A stretch of DNA of 64,000 nucleotides, taken from Symsagittifera roscoffensis. Taxonomy: Eukaryota; Xenacoelomorpha; Acoela; Convolutidae. A model generated the notes under the pieces. The model was not told where the DNA came from and searched no databases. It saw only the letters and a list, made by a program, of their open reading frames with translations. Below, in pieces: positions 23,401-32,658 of this stretch. Where the stretch lies: assembly GCF_963678635.1 (NCBI RefSeq), contig NC_087062.1, positions 5,260,193-5,324,192 of the forward strand, written 5' to 3'. The first letter of the stretch is position 1. Every line of letters begins with the position of its first letter. The translations under genes were made by a program, and so were the position numbers.

Positions 23401-26400
23401 ATTTTTCATCGTTTTTTTACTCCTATAATTTGTAGAATTACTACCCCTTCGTTGTAAATTTCCTTGGTTTTCCTTTTTTGGTCAAAAATTTCATTCTTCC
23501 TGAATGGTTTCGTCTTGTTTCTTATCGGCTTAGTTATCTCATTTTGTTGTCTCGCTTCAAAGGCAAAAAAAGATAGATTTTTTTTTGAAAAATTCAAGTA
23601 TTTTTTTTTGCTGCAAGATTTCGAGTTTTAAACTTCTTGTTCAAAAAAAAGTTGACAACAATTTCTCGTGGTATTTTTTGTTTCCGCTCGGCAAGTACCC
23701 AAAGCCTATTCAATAATGGTGGTTGTGTTTTTTGTTTTTCGACTGTTTTTTAAAATTATTTTCATCCCCCCCACGTCAATTTTGATTTTAGTATTTTCGT
23801 ATCATTTAAAAATTTGCTAGCTGACATTTTTGCGCTTGCGTTGTATCGCAAGTCATGCAAAGCTGCTCTTCGCCCCTGTATATATATTCTAATTTTATGC
23901 AACTATCTATAAAAGGACCTCCATTATATACTTATAGGTTCATTGGATTATTTCATAAAATGTTTACGTGCTGAAATTATGCAAACTTTTTTTAGACATG
24001 AAAATTCAGCAGTCTTAGCTTAGTTATCTTCGTTCAAATTCATTGACGAAAAGAAAATTGCCAATAATTTGGCATTAACTGAGAATAAGGAGCGGGGTGC
24101 TATTTATGTTGTGGTTTGTATCTAGGAAGAGGAGGCGTTGCTGAAAGAGATGGAGGTTACAGGGAGGGCTTTTGAGGACATGCAGGAGCAGAACAAGCGA
24201 CTCATCGACCAGCTGAAGGAGAAAGACAACGCCAACTTCAAACTCATGGCAGAGAGGATCAAAGCCAACCAGATCCAGCGACTCCTCCAGGAGGAAAAGG
24301 AAGTGCTAGGCGAACAGGTGTGAATATATGTTTGAGAATGAGTCACGTGAAACTCAGAAATCGCTTCATAAAGAACAAATAATAGCTTTTTTTGCTAAAT
24401 TAGTTGTAAAAATTGGCTTGGTGGAGTGATTTGATGGCTTGTGATTTTTAAAAAAGTACGGGAAGATAGTAAAAAAAAAGAGAAATCTGAATAGACAAAC
24501 TGAAAACGTAGACCATGTGTTTGTCCCTGCAAATGTTTGCCGACAAACTGAAAATGATTTTTAACTATCTCACAACTCCGTCAGTGTTTTTTCGGATAGT
24601 TATTTAAGTGTTAATAGTTTGATATGATTTTGCCTTTGACGTAAAAAATGCCCCGATGAACTGCAGTGATAGCGTAGATGGTACTTCTTCGGTTTAGCTG
24701 AAACTTCAAAAATTATTTGTCATATCCAAAAGCTGATGCAGGAATGTGTTTATTGTTAATGCTAGGAGTCATTTGAAACATGCCATTTGGTATATGGCGT
24801 TCTCTCAGGCTTGACATGGTTGTAAATTATACAAAACTTCGTTTTTTTTTGTCGTTATCAACTTGAAAATATTTTACTATGATCATTAAGTGTCAATGAA
24901 CGCAGTGAAGGCACTTATTTAAGTCGTGATGTTTTTTTTTTGCTTTTTTCAGGAAATTTTTAATTTTGTTAACGCTCCAGTTTGATTTTTTTGCGATTTG
25001 ACAGTTGAATTGTTTTTTTTTAGTTCACTTCTTTTTTTTTTTGATATCGAAAAGTAAAATTATGAAGATTACGAAAAAGTGAACGATCTCTGAGTAACGT
25101 GAACGTGGACGTTTCGAAGATTGATTTAAGTTTATATTTTTCCCAGCCGAATAAAATATTTACCTATTGATCAGGGATTTTTCAAATTGCGTTATCAACA
25201 AGTGGTCAAACATGATTTTTTTTGAAAATCAAAGAGCTTTCAGGGCGGGCATGTATTATTTTCTTTGAAATTCGAAAGTCAGTGTTTGTTGTTTCCTTGC
25301 GTTCATAGACACCTTTCTGAACTGTCTTGTTTATTTATGTTTCAGGTGATGACTCTGCAGCAGCAGGTGACCAGTCAGGTGCAGGTGGTGAGGAGGTTAG
25401 AGGACAAGGAGATGCATCTGATGAACAGCTACCACTCTCTCGAGAAGGAGGTCCATTTGAGGACCCAAATGTCAGAGACACTCAAGAAAAAGGTTATTAA
25501 CATCCCATTCATTAATACCAAGACTCTTTTCCAGTTCTCCCTTCTTTGATTTTTGCTGAAAAATAATTCCTGAATGCAATTTAATGTTAGTTCTGCTTTT
25601 GTAGTAAAAAAAAATCGTATTTAAAGATGTCAGTGTGAACAAGTGTATAGATTGGAACAACATTAGATCTCGGATTTTTTGAAATTGAACCAGAAAAATG
25701 CGTAAAGAGGTAATTCTAGTGGTGTTATGGCACAGTGGTGATGGTGATTGCTCAGCCATCATATGATTGCAGGTTCGAAATCGTCCATGTGCAGTTATCG
25801 GCTGGCTTATATACTCAGTGCATTTTATATACTCAGTGCATTAGCCTAATTGTTGTGATAAACTTATTAAATAGATAAAGAAAATGAATACCAATGATAA
25901 AGACTGTGCGAACGTTGAGATGCCACCTCTCAAATTTCATGACCAGACCCTTGTCTGCTCTAACCCATCTGCCAAACGAACTTGCATTGAATTGAGCCCG
26001 TGTGGAGAGGAATCATCTATTGAAGAAAAACTGAATCTAGCAAAGAAGGTCGAAGGTGCGATATCAAATTCAGTTAATGCGTTGATCCCGAAGTTGCTTG
26101 ATGACATTCAAGTGCAAATCAAGGAAGTTATAAATTTGGCGATAACAGAAGCAATATCAAAAGTGAAAGATGAACTAATGATATGGGTAAAGGGTGAAAT
26201 ATCTCACAGCGAAAAGAAGGTCAATCTGAAAACACTGTCGGAGTCTGAGTTGTTAGAGAACTACAACCGCAGGGATAATGTGAAAATTCTCGGGCTCAAA
26301 GAAACAACTGACGGGCAAAGGGAGATGATGGAAACAACAATAAAAAAAGTTGTCGACATAAGCAATGCAATAGAGGCCCAAATATCAGAGAGCGATATAT

Positions 26401-29400
26401 CTATTGCGCACAGGCTACCATCTCGAAACGCCGGCAACAAGCTAGTAATTGTTAGATTCGCCAGAAGAATAAAGAAAATCGATCTCCTAAGAAAGAAAAA
26501 GAATTTGGTAAACCATGAAGATTTGAGAGATATCAAAATATTCGAAGATCTAAGTACTGCAAGAGTCAATTTCCTCAAAATCATGAGGTCGGATGAGAGA
26601 ATTCAATCCACTTGGACCCGAGAAGGAACTATTTTTTTCATTTGGAAAGCAGACGAAAAGTTGTACAAAATTAATGGGCTGTATGAAGGTGGTCAGTTCT
26701 GGAATATAAATTGGATGTTGTTAGAAACTGTTTCAATGGTGTTTTCCGGAGCTCAGCAGGACAAATGGGATCGTAAAATGGATAAAGTGCAGGAACCAAT
26801 TAGCCATAAAATTATTGATGCTTCTGTTAACTTATTACTTTCTAATGTACGATCATTAAAAAAACACCACGAAGATGTGGAAGCACTTCTAAGTAGTCTC
26901 GAGTCTCCGATAAATTTACTATGTCTTACAGAAACGTGGCTTAGGGAAATTGATGATGTTAACTTGTTTAAAATCACAGGTTTCCATACCATCATAACTA
27001 ATACCAGAAAAACTAGAGGTGGGGAAACTATGATACAGCTAGGCGATAAGGTTAACTTATTAGAACAGCTTGAGAGTGGCATTCCAGAATCCTTATCAAT
27101 CCTTGTTGAAGTTAGTGGTAAACAATTTATAGTTGTGTTGGCATATGTACCCCCACGATATGACAAAGTTAAATTTGTCGATGAGCTCGATAAGGAACTA
27201 GAGCGTCTTGCTCAGTACAAATTACCGATAATTCTAACGGGCGATATCAACATCGATACACTACAGAAAAATAAGTTACAGCAATCATATCTGAACACAA
27301 TAACAGCAAATGGGTTCGAACTTTTGAGTAAATCTGCAACTCGAATTAGTGACACATCTGAAACTTGTATAGACCATTTTATAATCAGGAGTTTAGAAAA
27401 TCCAACCATTGAAGTATTAGATAATGAATGCTTTTCTGATCATTATCCCATAATATTGAAATTTAATTTTGGCTTTAAAGGTGATTTATCAAGTTATTCA
27501 TATCGTGATATGTCGTTCTTAACAAAAGAAAATAAAGTGAAGAATTTTTTGTTAAGTTTGAAACAAAACTTAAAAGATGCAAACCTGATCAGCGATAATA
27601 ACATAGACCTTGCGTACAAAAAGTTCAATCACAGCTTAATGAAATCTCTAAACCTTTTTGCACCATTACGTAATATGATACACAAAAACAAAACTAATGC
27701 TCCTTGGTTCGCTGAAGGCTTGAAGAATTCGTTTATAAAAAGAAATCGCTTATACAAATTGTGGAAGTCAGACAAATTGAATTCTCTTAAAAAAGTTAAC
27801 TTTCTTAACCAACGTCAAAAAGTCGAAAAACTTATAAGAGTCGCAAAAAAAGATCATTACTATCAAAATTTTAATAAATGTATTGGAGACTCGAGACAAG
27901 TATTTAAAGTTTTAAATGAAATAAATGGCAAGACCGCAAAATCATCAAAAATTTCAGCTCTCTTAATCAATAACATTAAATTATCTGACCCCGTTCTAAT
28001 GTCTAACGCTTTTAATGATTATTTCGCTTCAGTAGGAACCAAGTTAGCAAGCAAAATTGACCACGTGGGGCCAGTGATTAAAATAGAAGACGTAAGCCAA
28101 TCTATGTATCTCTTTAATTGTACAATTTGTGAGATAATTGATGTGATAGAGCGTCTGAAGCCCAAGCATACTTGTGGCATCGATGAAATTAGTAACCTTT
28201 TACTAGTTAAAAGCAGGTATGTGTTAGCACCTTATTTAACATATTTAACTAAGCTCTCATTTTGCTCCGGTATGTTTCCTCGAAGCCTCAAGTATGCTCG
28301 GGTTTTACCACTTCATAAAGCTGATAGCAGAATAATTATGAGCAATTACCGTCCAATATCACTTTTAAGTAGCTGCAGCAAAGTTATTGAAAAAATCATG
28401 CACTCTCGATTGTACAACTATCTTAAAAAGTTCGAATTACTATATCATCGTCAGTTTGGGTTCAGGGAGAAGTTTGCCACAGTTGATGCATTAGCTGAAT
28501 TGACTTAAAGATTTAGACTAGGTGTTGATAAAAACATTAAATGTAGCTTCTTCATTGATTTAAAAAAGGCATTTGATACGCTGGACCATAAAATTCTTTT
28601 GAGGAAATTAGAATGCTATGGAGTACGTGGAAATTGCTACAAATGGTTCGAAAGCTATCTATCCAATAGGTATCAATGTGTACATGGTAACAACTGTTCT
28701 TCTGATTGGTTGCAAGTGAACACGGGAATACCGCAAGGCTCTGTTTTAGGCCCTCTCTTGTTTCTTGTTTATATTAACGACATACAGCACGCAGTTTGCA
28801 ATTCAAATGTGTTTCTATTTGCAGATGATACAAAGATATCATGTCAAACATCTATCTATGAAGAATACGAGTTAGATTTGACCAAAATTTCTTCCTGGCT
28901 TTGCTCAAATAAATAAACCTTAAACTCAGATAAAACTACTTTAATTAATTTTACTAAGGATAGAAATGCTTCCAATCTTTCTTTTGATATACTTGATTTT
29001 ACTTTTCAGCCGAAACCTTTTTGCAAATACCTAGGTGTCATTGTAGATGATAAGCTTAAATTTTTTCACCATATACAGAATGTTGAATCAAAACTAGGTC
29101 GTCACTGTGGTGTAATATCAAAAATGAGACATTATGTACCAAGATCCATCCTACTGAAATTTTTTAACCCAATTTTGAATATGCAACGAAAAATTGTTCG
29201 CATGATCTGCTTCAAAAGGAATTTTGATACCATTACTAAATTCTTTTCTGATAATAAAATACTGACAGTTCATGAGCTATATGTGTACGATTTGATGAAG
29301 TTTTGCTTACGATCACTAAATCAAAAACATCCAACTTGTTTCCTCAATTCTTTGTTTACTTTAAAAAATTTTGCCTATAATACGCGAATTTCAGAAGGTC

Positions 29401-31774
29401 GAACATTTGTTCCACCATTCTGTAAGAATAAGGTAAAATCATGTTCTTTGACTAATAGGGGTTCAAATTTATTGAATATTATGAGTATAAATAAGCTCTT
29501 ACCTGAAAATATTGGATTGATGTCAAAAAATGAAGAATACATTTTCGTCCATAAGTTTAAAGATAATTTCATTTGTGGCAATTACGAGTTGGTGCAAAAC
29601 ATATTTCTTTGATCTTTTTTTATTTTTAAAAAGTAGTACCCGCTGGCTAAATGCTATCAAACAACCATTCTAGGGTTGCGATTCTATGCTGAAAATATGA
29701 CCCTCCAAATCCTTGTAGTTTTCGAGAAATCGCATTTTTTAGAAAATTTTTAAAAAATGAAAAAACTTAAGAATTTTTTTTTTTTTAAATATGTTTTCTC
29801 ATATTCTTAGCTCGTCAGCTGGAATATGAATTGGCCGAAATGACAGTACTAGATGTAATAACTATTCCTTAATGAGAGCTTAATTTTAGGGAAAAATAAA
29901 TTTTTCCCCACAATCCTATTTTTATTCGAATATAAAATTATCTTCATTACTAGTTGCAATCCTAATTTGTTCAACGGGTAGACGTCAAATAGGCACATAC
30001 TGCGCCTTTTTTCTATCCCCTCCATTTTGTTGATTCAATAATTTAAATAAATTGATGCTTGTATTATCAACTATATGGAGAAATAAATTCTTCTTCTTCT
30101 TCTATTTTCGGCTAATCCGATCAACAGGCTTGTTTATTCAGACTCGATTATTATAGATTCTTTGTGCAGTCATGAAGTTTTTCGATTTCTACTGAACAAA
30201 TGAACGCATTTTTAAAAAGTGTAACTTTTTTACACGTGCGAGCTTAATTTTATGCGGCCAGCTCACTTTGTTTTTGTAACCGAAGTAGAATGTTTGAATT
30301 TTTCCAGGCTGAAGTGTGAATAGTGTGAAGATTTTGTGCAAGGTTCATCGAAATGTTTCTCGGGGAATTTTTTTACAACATATCAACGCCTTGAGCTCAA
30401 ATTTAAAAAGACATTAAATCAGCGATAGTTTTTTGTGTCAAGTTGTGAAGGAATCTAAGGTGAAGTCTTGTCAATTTGCTGACCTAAGGTATGCAGGATT
30501 TTATGCATTAAAGTATTATGCTCAACGCGTAAGGTTAGTCACTGAATCAAAGTTTCAAAAAGATGTTTTAATTGTTAAAAATTAAATCGAGGCAAGCTAA
30601 TTGGTCCAAATTTTTTCGAAAACATTTTAATTGAAGATAATTTTCCTTCATGTCAATTATCTGTATTTTATCGCATTTAGGCGACTGAGGGTGCACAGAC
30701 TAGTTTCGAACAGGGTCTTCAGATTGAGAAGATCAGCGGCTGCTACGAGGATGCCAAAAAAGCCCTGGCTGAGAAAGTGGAGGAGCAACAGGAGGTAGAG
30801 CTGGCCTTGAAGCGAAAAGAAGTTAGTTCATTTTGCAGAAAATCCTTCATTGTTTGATGTTTAAGAGACGATGGATGTAGTTCACACTCTTATGCAGGTC
30901 GTGATGATTTTTTCATTGCTTTTTTATTTTAAATAAAGTCTGGAAAAATTTGATTGAGAAATAGATAAATGATTTCACAGAATCTGTTCAGGCTCTTATT
31001 AACAGCACCAATATGATCATGAAACTCCAGTTTTTTCATCAGGATGCAACCCCAATTATTTGATAGCGGATAGTTTCATTATTTATTGGAATAGTAAAAT
31101 ATTGTTTACTCTTTATTTAACTGTTTATCGGAATAGAGGTAAAATTGCCAAACTTGCATTTGCTTAATATCAATAGCTAATTACTAATTTTTGTCTACAG
31201 ATATAATCTGACGTTTTAAGGACGAAATAGACCGACTGAGGCGGAAGTTGGAAAGGCAGAAGAGAAGTAACGTAATGGCACAGGCGGACGAAGTTTTAAG
31301 AGAGGAAATCCGAATGTACAAAGTAAGCAACCACTCGAAATCGTTTCAAAACCTCATCTTACTATAAGTTTTTTTGTTAGATTTATAAACTTTTTTTCTG
31401 TGGAAAAATTTTGGAAATTAACAAGCAAGTCGCCGTTTTTGAACAAAGCCAATTAACTCAAAATTGATTTGCTAATTTTGACGTCTAATCAAAAAAATCT
31501 AGTCAAAGTAAAAACCAATATTTTCTGATTGAAGAGTCGCTCAACTTCACCGAAGTTGTCAATAAATTGGGGCATTAACTTTTTTGTGGCGATGTTTCAG
31601 TCCCAATTGACGTGTCCATGCTGCAACGTGAAACAGATAGACACTCTGCTGACTAAGTGCTATCACGTGTTCTGCAATGCCTGCATTAAGAGGAGATATG
31701 ACACCCGGCAGAGAAAGTGTCCCAAGTGCAGTCACGCATTCGGAGCCAACGACTTCCACAGAATATACATATGA
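8320..31774 (+). CDS. BRE1: BRE1 E3 ubiquitin-protein ligase (RNF20/RNF40 type), complete
   Basis: Seventeen coding exons join in phase: 8320-8467, 9205-9389, 11550-11763, 12226-12390, 13039-13196, 13733-13963, 15020-15157, 15614-15787, 18178-18435, 20666-20800, 21701-21849, 22243-22510, 24126-24317, 25346-25492, 30681-30821, 31221-31322 and 31601-31774. The product is 992 residues, close to vertebrate RNF20 and RNF40. It has a Ser/Lys-rich head, long coiled coils, a Ser/Gly-rich linker (about 570-640) and a C-terminal C3HC4 RING (936-992). In known family members the protein acts in the nucleus as an E3 with RAD6/UBE2A, monoubiquitinating histone H2B during transcription elongation. Stretches such as [19 protein letters not shown] and CPCCNVKQ...[10 protein letters not shown] are diagnostic. 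Its last exons are triplicated downstream. Confidence 0.96.
9205..9389 (+). CDS. BRE1: BRE1 exon 2
   Basis: The AG ends at 9204 and the donor starts at 9390. It encodes [20 protein letters not shown] and runs to NKYWIQ, the conserved N-terminal coiled coil of RNF20/40. Confidence 0.93.
9960..11250 (+). repeat. Degenerate tandem repeat in BRE1 intron 2
   Basis: About seven diverged units of roughly 170-190 bp. Recurrent landmarks are 'cataagcggctacgccca', 'tcggaatagtcaaaattttg', 'gaccgtttctcgagaactac' and 'gagttcaatcgaaa'. No coding frame runs through the units. A related monomer, as an inverted pair, is at 49842-49994. Confidence 0.75.
11550..11763 (+). CDS. BRE1: BRE1 exon 3, with a GC donor
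   Basis: Begins [18 protein letters not shown] and ends in a Ser-rich acidic stretch at phase 1. The only donor that fits the phase is AAG|GCATGT at 11764, a GC-AG intron. No in-phase GT is available before the frame becomes unlike BRE1. Confidence 0.88.
12226..12390 (+). CDS. BRE1: BRE1 exon 4
   Basis: Acceptor 'gttcag', donor 'gtaatt'. Encodes [20 protein letters not shown] through FFNKLK, predicted coiled coil. Phase 1 in and phase 1 out. Confidence 0.85.
13039..13196 (+). CDS. BRE1: BRE1 exon 5
   Basis: Acceptor 'gtttcag', donor 'gtgaag'. Encodes [15 protein letters not shown] through FDTASLQ, predicted coiled coil. Confidence 0.88.
13733..13963 (+). CDS. BRE1: BRE1 exon 6
   Basis: Acceptor 'gtgttaag' (weak), donor 'gttagt'. 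Encodes a heptad-rich stretch beginning [20 protein letters not shown] and ending in a Gly/Ser/Pro linker. Both splice sites keep phase 0; the donor could lie a few codons either way. Confidence 0.82.
14460..14491 (+). repeat. G-rich tract
   Basis: Four or more runs of G separated by single A or T bases ('gaagggggga', 'gggggggagg'), on the transcribed sense strand of BRE1 intron 6. It has the form of a G-quadruplex. Confidence 0.6.
14915..15000 (-). repeat. tRNA-like SINE head, minus strand
   Basis: Read on the minus strand it has an A-box-like 'tggcgttgagg', a possible anticodon arm and a perfect B box 'agttcgaatccc'. The acceptor arms do not pair well, so a SINE head is likelier than a tRNA gene. 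It ends about 20 bp upstream of BRE1 exon 7. Confidence 0.45.
15020..15157 (+). CDS. BRE1: BRE1 exon 7
   Basis: Acceptor 'catttag', donor 'gtgagt'. Forty-six codons of acidic coiled coil, including [15 protein letters not shown]. The acceptor could be 3 bases later without changing the frame. Confidence 0.86.
15255..15484 (+). repeat. Two-unit tandem duplication of 115 bp
   Basis: Units start at 15255 and 15370 with 'atatgatgatttagtaggtt' and end near 'tatacgttctcggaaa'. They differ at about ten sites. In BRE1 intron 7. Confidence 0.85.
15614..15787 (+). CDS. BRE1: BRE1 exon 8
   Basis: Acceptor 'gttttccag', donor 'gtattt'. Encodes [20 protein letters not shown], matching the conserved mid-protein block of RNF20/40. 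Confidence 0.93.
15825..16070. mobile_element. Foldback / MITE-like inverted-repeat element
   Basis: Two arms of about 95 bp, 15833-15925 and 15972-16068, are inverted copies sharing 'gacaaccgcgtattca' and 'cgtcagtaagcag'. The outer ends read 'ctcgtgcac' on the left and 'gtgcacga' on the right. The loop is about 45 bp and AT-rich. No protein is encoded. In BRE1 intron 8. Confidence 0.8.
16555..16625 (-). repeat. tRNA-like fragment, minus strand
   Basis: The minus strand carries a B-box-like 'ggtggttcgaggccc' with an upstream stem-like stretch. No full cloverleaf could be drawn. Probably a SINE remnant in BRE1 intron 8. Confidence 0.3.
16770..16975. repeat. Dispersed repeat, copy of 2480-2675
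   Basis: Shares 'gaatctgaacgaagt', 'taacctaaaatgg...ccgtc' and 'tttggcattgactataaata' with 2480-2675, in the same order and orientation. Confidence 0.5.
18005..18152 (+). repeat. SINE-like head fragment before BRE1 exon 9
   Basis: Shares 'cacttttgctgaat', 'tagcatatgtagctgattta', 'gtgactagtgtttgtcgg' and 'gactcaaaatctcttgattg' with 19190-19329, about 1.2 kb downstream. The B box half is missing. Confidence 0.7.
18178..18435 (+). CDS. BRE1: BRE1 exon 9
   Basis: Acceptor 'tgtttag', donor 'gtatga'. Contains [19 protein letters not shown] and PINKEI, the best conserved coiled-coil block outside the RING. A SINE-like fragment ends about 28 bp upstream of this acceptor. Confidence 0.95.
19185..20270 (+). 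repeat. Long tRNA-headed repeat in BRE1 intron 9
   Basis: The head 19282-19355 resembles a tRNA-Leu(CAA): D-arm 'tggctgagtggctagtgc', anticodon arm 'gagactcaaaatctc' and T-loop 'gatcgaatcc', but without an acceptor stem. A T-rich body of about 900 bp follows. It holds a diverged internal duplication (about 19755-19820 and 19905-19975, 'gaggcgacaaagg' versus 'gagatgacaaagc'). The end carries 'gcatcgcaagtggttg'. Confidence 0.6.
20666..20800 (+). CDS. BRE1: BRE1 exon 10 (Ser-rich linker)
   Basis: Acceptor 'atttcag', donor 'gtacaa'. Forty-five codons rich in Ser and Ala. The position matches the disordered, charged linker of RNF20/40, which varies between species. Confidence 0.8.
20830..21320 (+). 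repeat. Minisatellite of about 95 bp in BRE1 intron 10
   Basis: Five diverged units, each with 'gattcgctctatgaaa', 'ttgaaatatttcaagtttc' and 'gcttgaatagctt...agaaaaac'. The inverted family member is at 5470-5760. Confidence 0.8.
21701..21849 (+). CDS. BRE1: BRE1 exon 11 (Gly/Ser linker)
   Basis: Acceptor 'cctttag', donor 'gtgagt', phase 2 out. A Gly/Ser-rich stretch is followed by [12 protein letters not shown], which re-enters the conserved coiled coil. Confidence 0.88.
22243..22510 (+). CDS. BRE1: BRE1 exon 12
   Basis: Acceptor 'gttttcag', donor 'gtatgt'. Encodes [16 protein letters not shown], almost identical to the family block, and ends LASTKQ. A run of 20 G begins 10 bp into the following intron. 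Confidence 0.95.
22520..22539 (+). repeat. Run of 20 G beside the exon 12 donor
   Basis: The run begins 10 bp downstream of the GT at 22511. G runs next to 5' splice sites can bind hnRNP H/F proteins and modulate splicing; whether that happens here is unknown. The length may be an assembly estimate. Confidence 0.8.
23150..23890 (+). repeat. tRNA-headed SINE-like repeat in BRE1 intron 12
   Basis: A tRNA-like stretch with A-box-like 'ttggtctagacgg' and B box 'ggtttgagtccc' (about 23205-23265) is followed by a T-rich body with 'ttatcggcttagtta'. The end is 'tatcgcaagtcatgcaaagc', as in 3690-4432 and 19185-20270. Confidence 0.6.
24126..24317 (+). CDS. BRE1: BRE1 exon 13
   Basis: Acceptor 'tatctag', donor 'gtgtga'. 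Encodes [20 protein letters not shown] and [14 protein letters not shown], diagnostic for RNF20/40. Confidence 0.96.
25346..25492 (+). CDS. BRE1: BRE1 exon 14
   Basis: Acceptor 'gtttcag', donor 'gttatt'. Encodes [12 protein letters not shown], family coiled coil. The next intron (25493-30680) contains a whole LINE. Confidence 0.93.
25720..25800 (+). repeat. tRNA-like stretch upstream of the LINE
   Basis: 'ttatggcacagtggtgatgg' resembles an A box and 'gcaggttcgaaatc' is a good B box, about 45 bp apart. Just downstream 'atatactcagtgcatt' occurs twice in tandem (about 25810-25846). It could be a SINE next to the LINE or the LINE's own 5' end. Confidence 0.45.
25884..29612 (+). mobile_element. 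Non-LTR retrotransposon with fused ORF1-ORF2 and two nonsense codons
   Basis: One reading frame runs from the ATG at 25884 to 29612, broken only by TAA at 28506-28508 and TAA at 28914-28916. The N-terminal part (about residues 50-290) looks like an L1 ORF1-type RNA-binding domain ('[16 protein letters not shown]', 'SIAHRLP'). An apurinic-like endonuclease follows ([28 protein letters not shown], about 310-530). The reverse transcriptase comes last: [34 protein letters not shown] and the catalytic FADD. The second TAA follows FADD. The layout fits the Jockey/CR1 group. The copy is in sense orientation within BRE1 intron 14 and looks recently inactivated, as the frame is otherwise unbroken. Confidence 0.93.
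30060..30103 (+). repeat. LINE 3' tail with (TTC)n
   Basis: 'ggagaaataaattc' followed by repeated ttc closes the element. Short tandem repeats of this kind end many CR1/RTE-like LINEs. No clean target duplication was found. Confidence 0.6.
30681..30821 (+). CDS. BRE1: BRE1 exon 15
   Basis: Acceptor 'gcatttag', donor 'gttagt', 47 codons, phase 0 at both ends. Coiled coil with [20 protein letters not shown]. Confidence 0.9.
31221..31322 (+). CDS. BRE1: BRE1 exon 16
   Basis: Acceptor 'gttttaag', donor 'gtaagc', 34 codons, phase 0 at both ends. Encodes [11 protein letters not shown] and LREEIRMYK, the helix leading into the RING. The downstream tandem repeat starts inside this exon, at 31250. 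Confidence 0.93.
31601..31774 (+). CDS. BRE1: BRE1 exon 17 (RING finger)
   Basis: Acceptor 'atgtttcag'; stop TGA at 31772-31774. All eight zinc ligands of a C3HC4 RING are present at residues C940, C943, C955, H957, C960, C963, C975 and C978. The protein ends ANDFHRIYI, as in the family. This is the intact copy of three. Confidence 0.97.
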   Translation, partial: SQLTCPCCNVKQIDTLLTKCYHVFCNACIKRRYDTRQRKCPKCSHAFGANDFHRIYI

Positions 31775-32658
31775 TGATCGGAACATAAATTAGGAAGGGG
31801 GACTGTTCTCATACCACAATTGCCAAAGGCGTGAAAATTTCTAATCAATTTTTATGCTTTAAGCAAATCAAACTCGATTGTTTTCTCCGCTTTTCAAACT
31901 CTGATTGGCTAACCGAGTTATGATTGGTTAACATAAATTTCGACCAATCGTCCCTTGTGATATGAGGACCCCCTCATTTAGAAATACTGTTGAGAACAAA
32001 TGATCCGTCTGAACGTAATTTACAACTCATGAAGTGGAAACGATAAAACTAAATTTTCATGTTGCGAAGTATTCACTATTGTAATTTATCTGTATTTGAT
32101 CTCATAAATTCTTTAAAATTCAATTTATCGAGCAAAACGCATCTTGTTCTTGGAGTAAAATGCATAAATGGTTCTTCAAGTTCGAAGAGTTTTAAGGGCA
32201 TTGATTTTTTTAACTCGAAAGTCTCTAATTTGAGCATGTCTGCATTTTAAAGTCCCATTCTATTTTCGCAGCGTAGCATAATACTGCAATTTTTTCCGCA
32301 ACCTAAATCGCAAATGAAAGTGCTCATTTGATGGAACTTTTGGTATAGGCAGTTGAATAGCATTGTTGCTGCTTTGTTGGTGACTAGCGTTAATATGTTA
32401 ATCAGAACAGGTATTTTTAGAATTTATGGGATTTGGTTTTTTGTTTTGATGAAATGCTTCTTTGTTGCAGCTAATTCTACTTATGTACAGATAAAATGCT
32501 AAAAATGAAAGTGAATTAATCTCAAAGTTCAATCTCAAAGAATTTGAGGCAATGAAGGGAGAAAAATTTTAGCACTGCAGCTGTGTACTGAGGGATCCAA
32601 ATTGAAAATGTAAAGAAAAAAAGCCTAATTAAGGCAAATTGAACAAAAGTTTACTGGA
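31775..32658 (+). other. BRE1 3' flank between RING exon and retroelement
   Basis: Presumed 3'UTR and flank of BRE1. No AATAAA lies in the first 200 bp. No further coding frame is seen. The interval is repeated in units 2 and 3 (from about 37614 and 43434). Confidence 0.5.
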
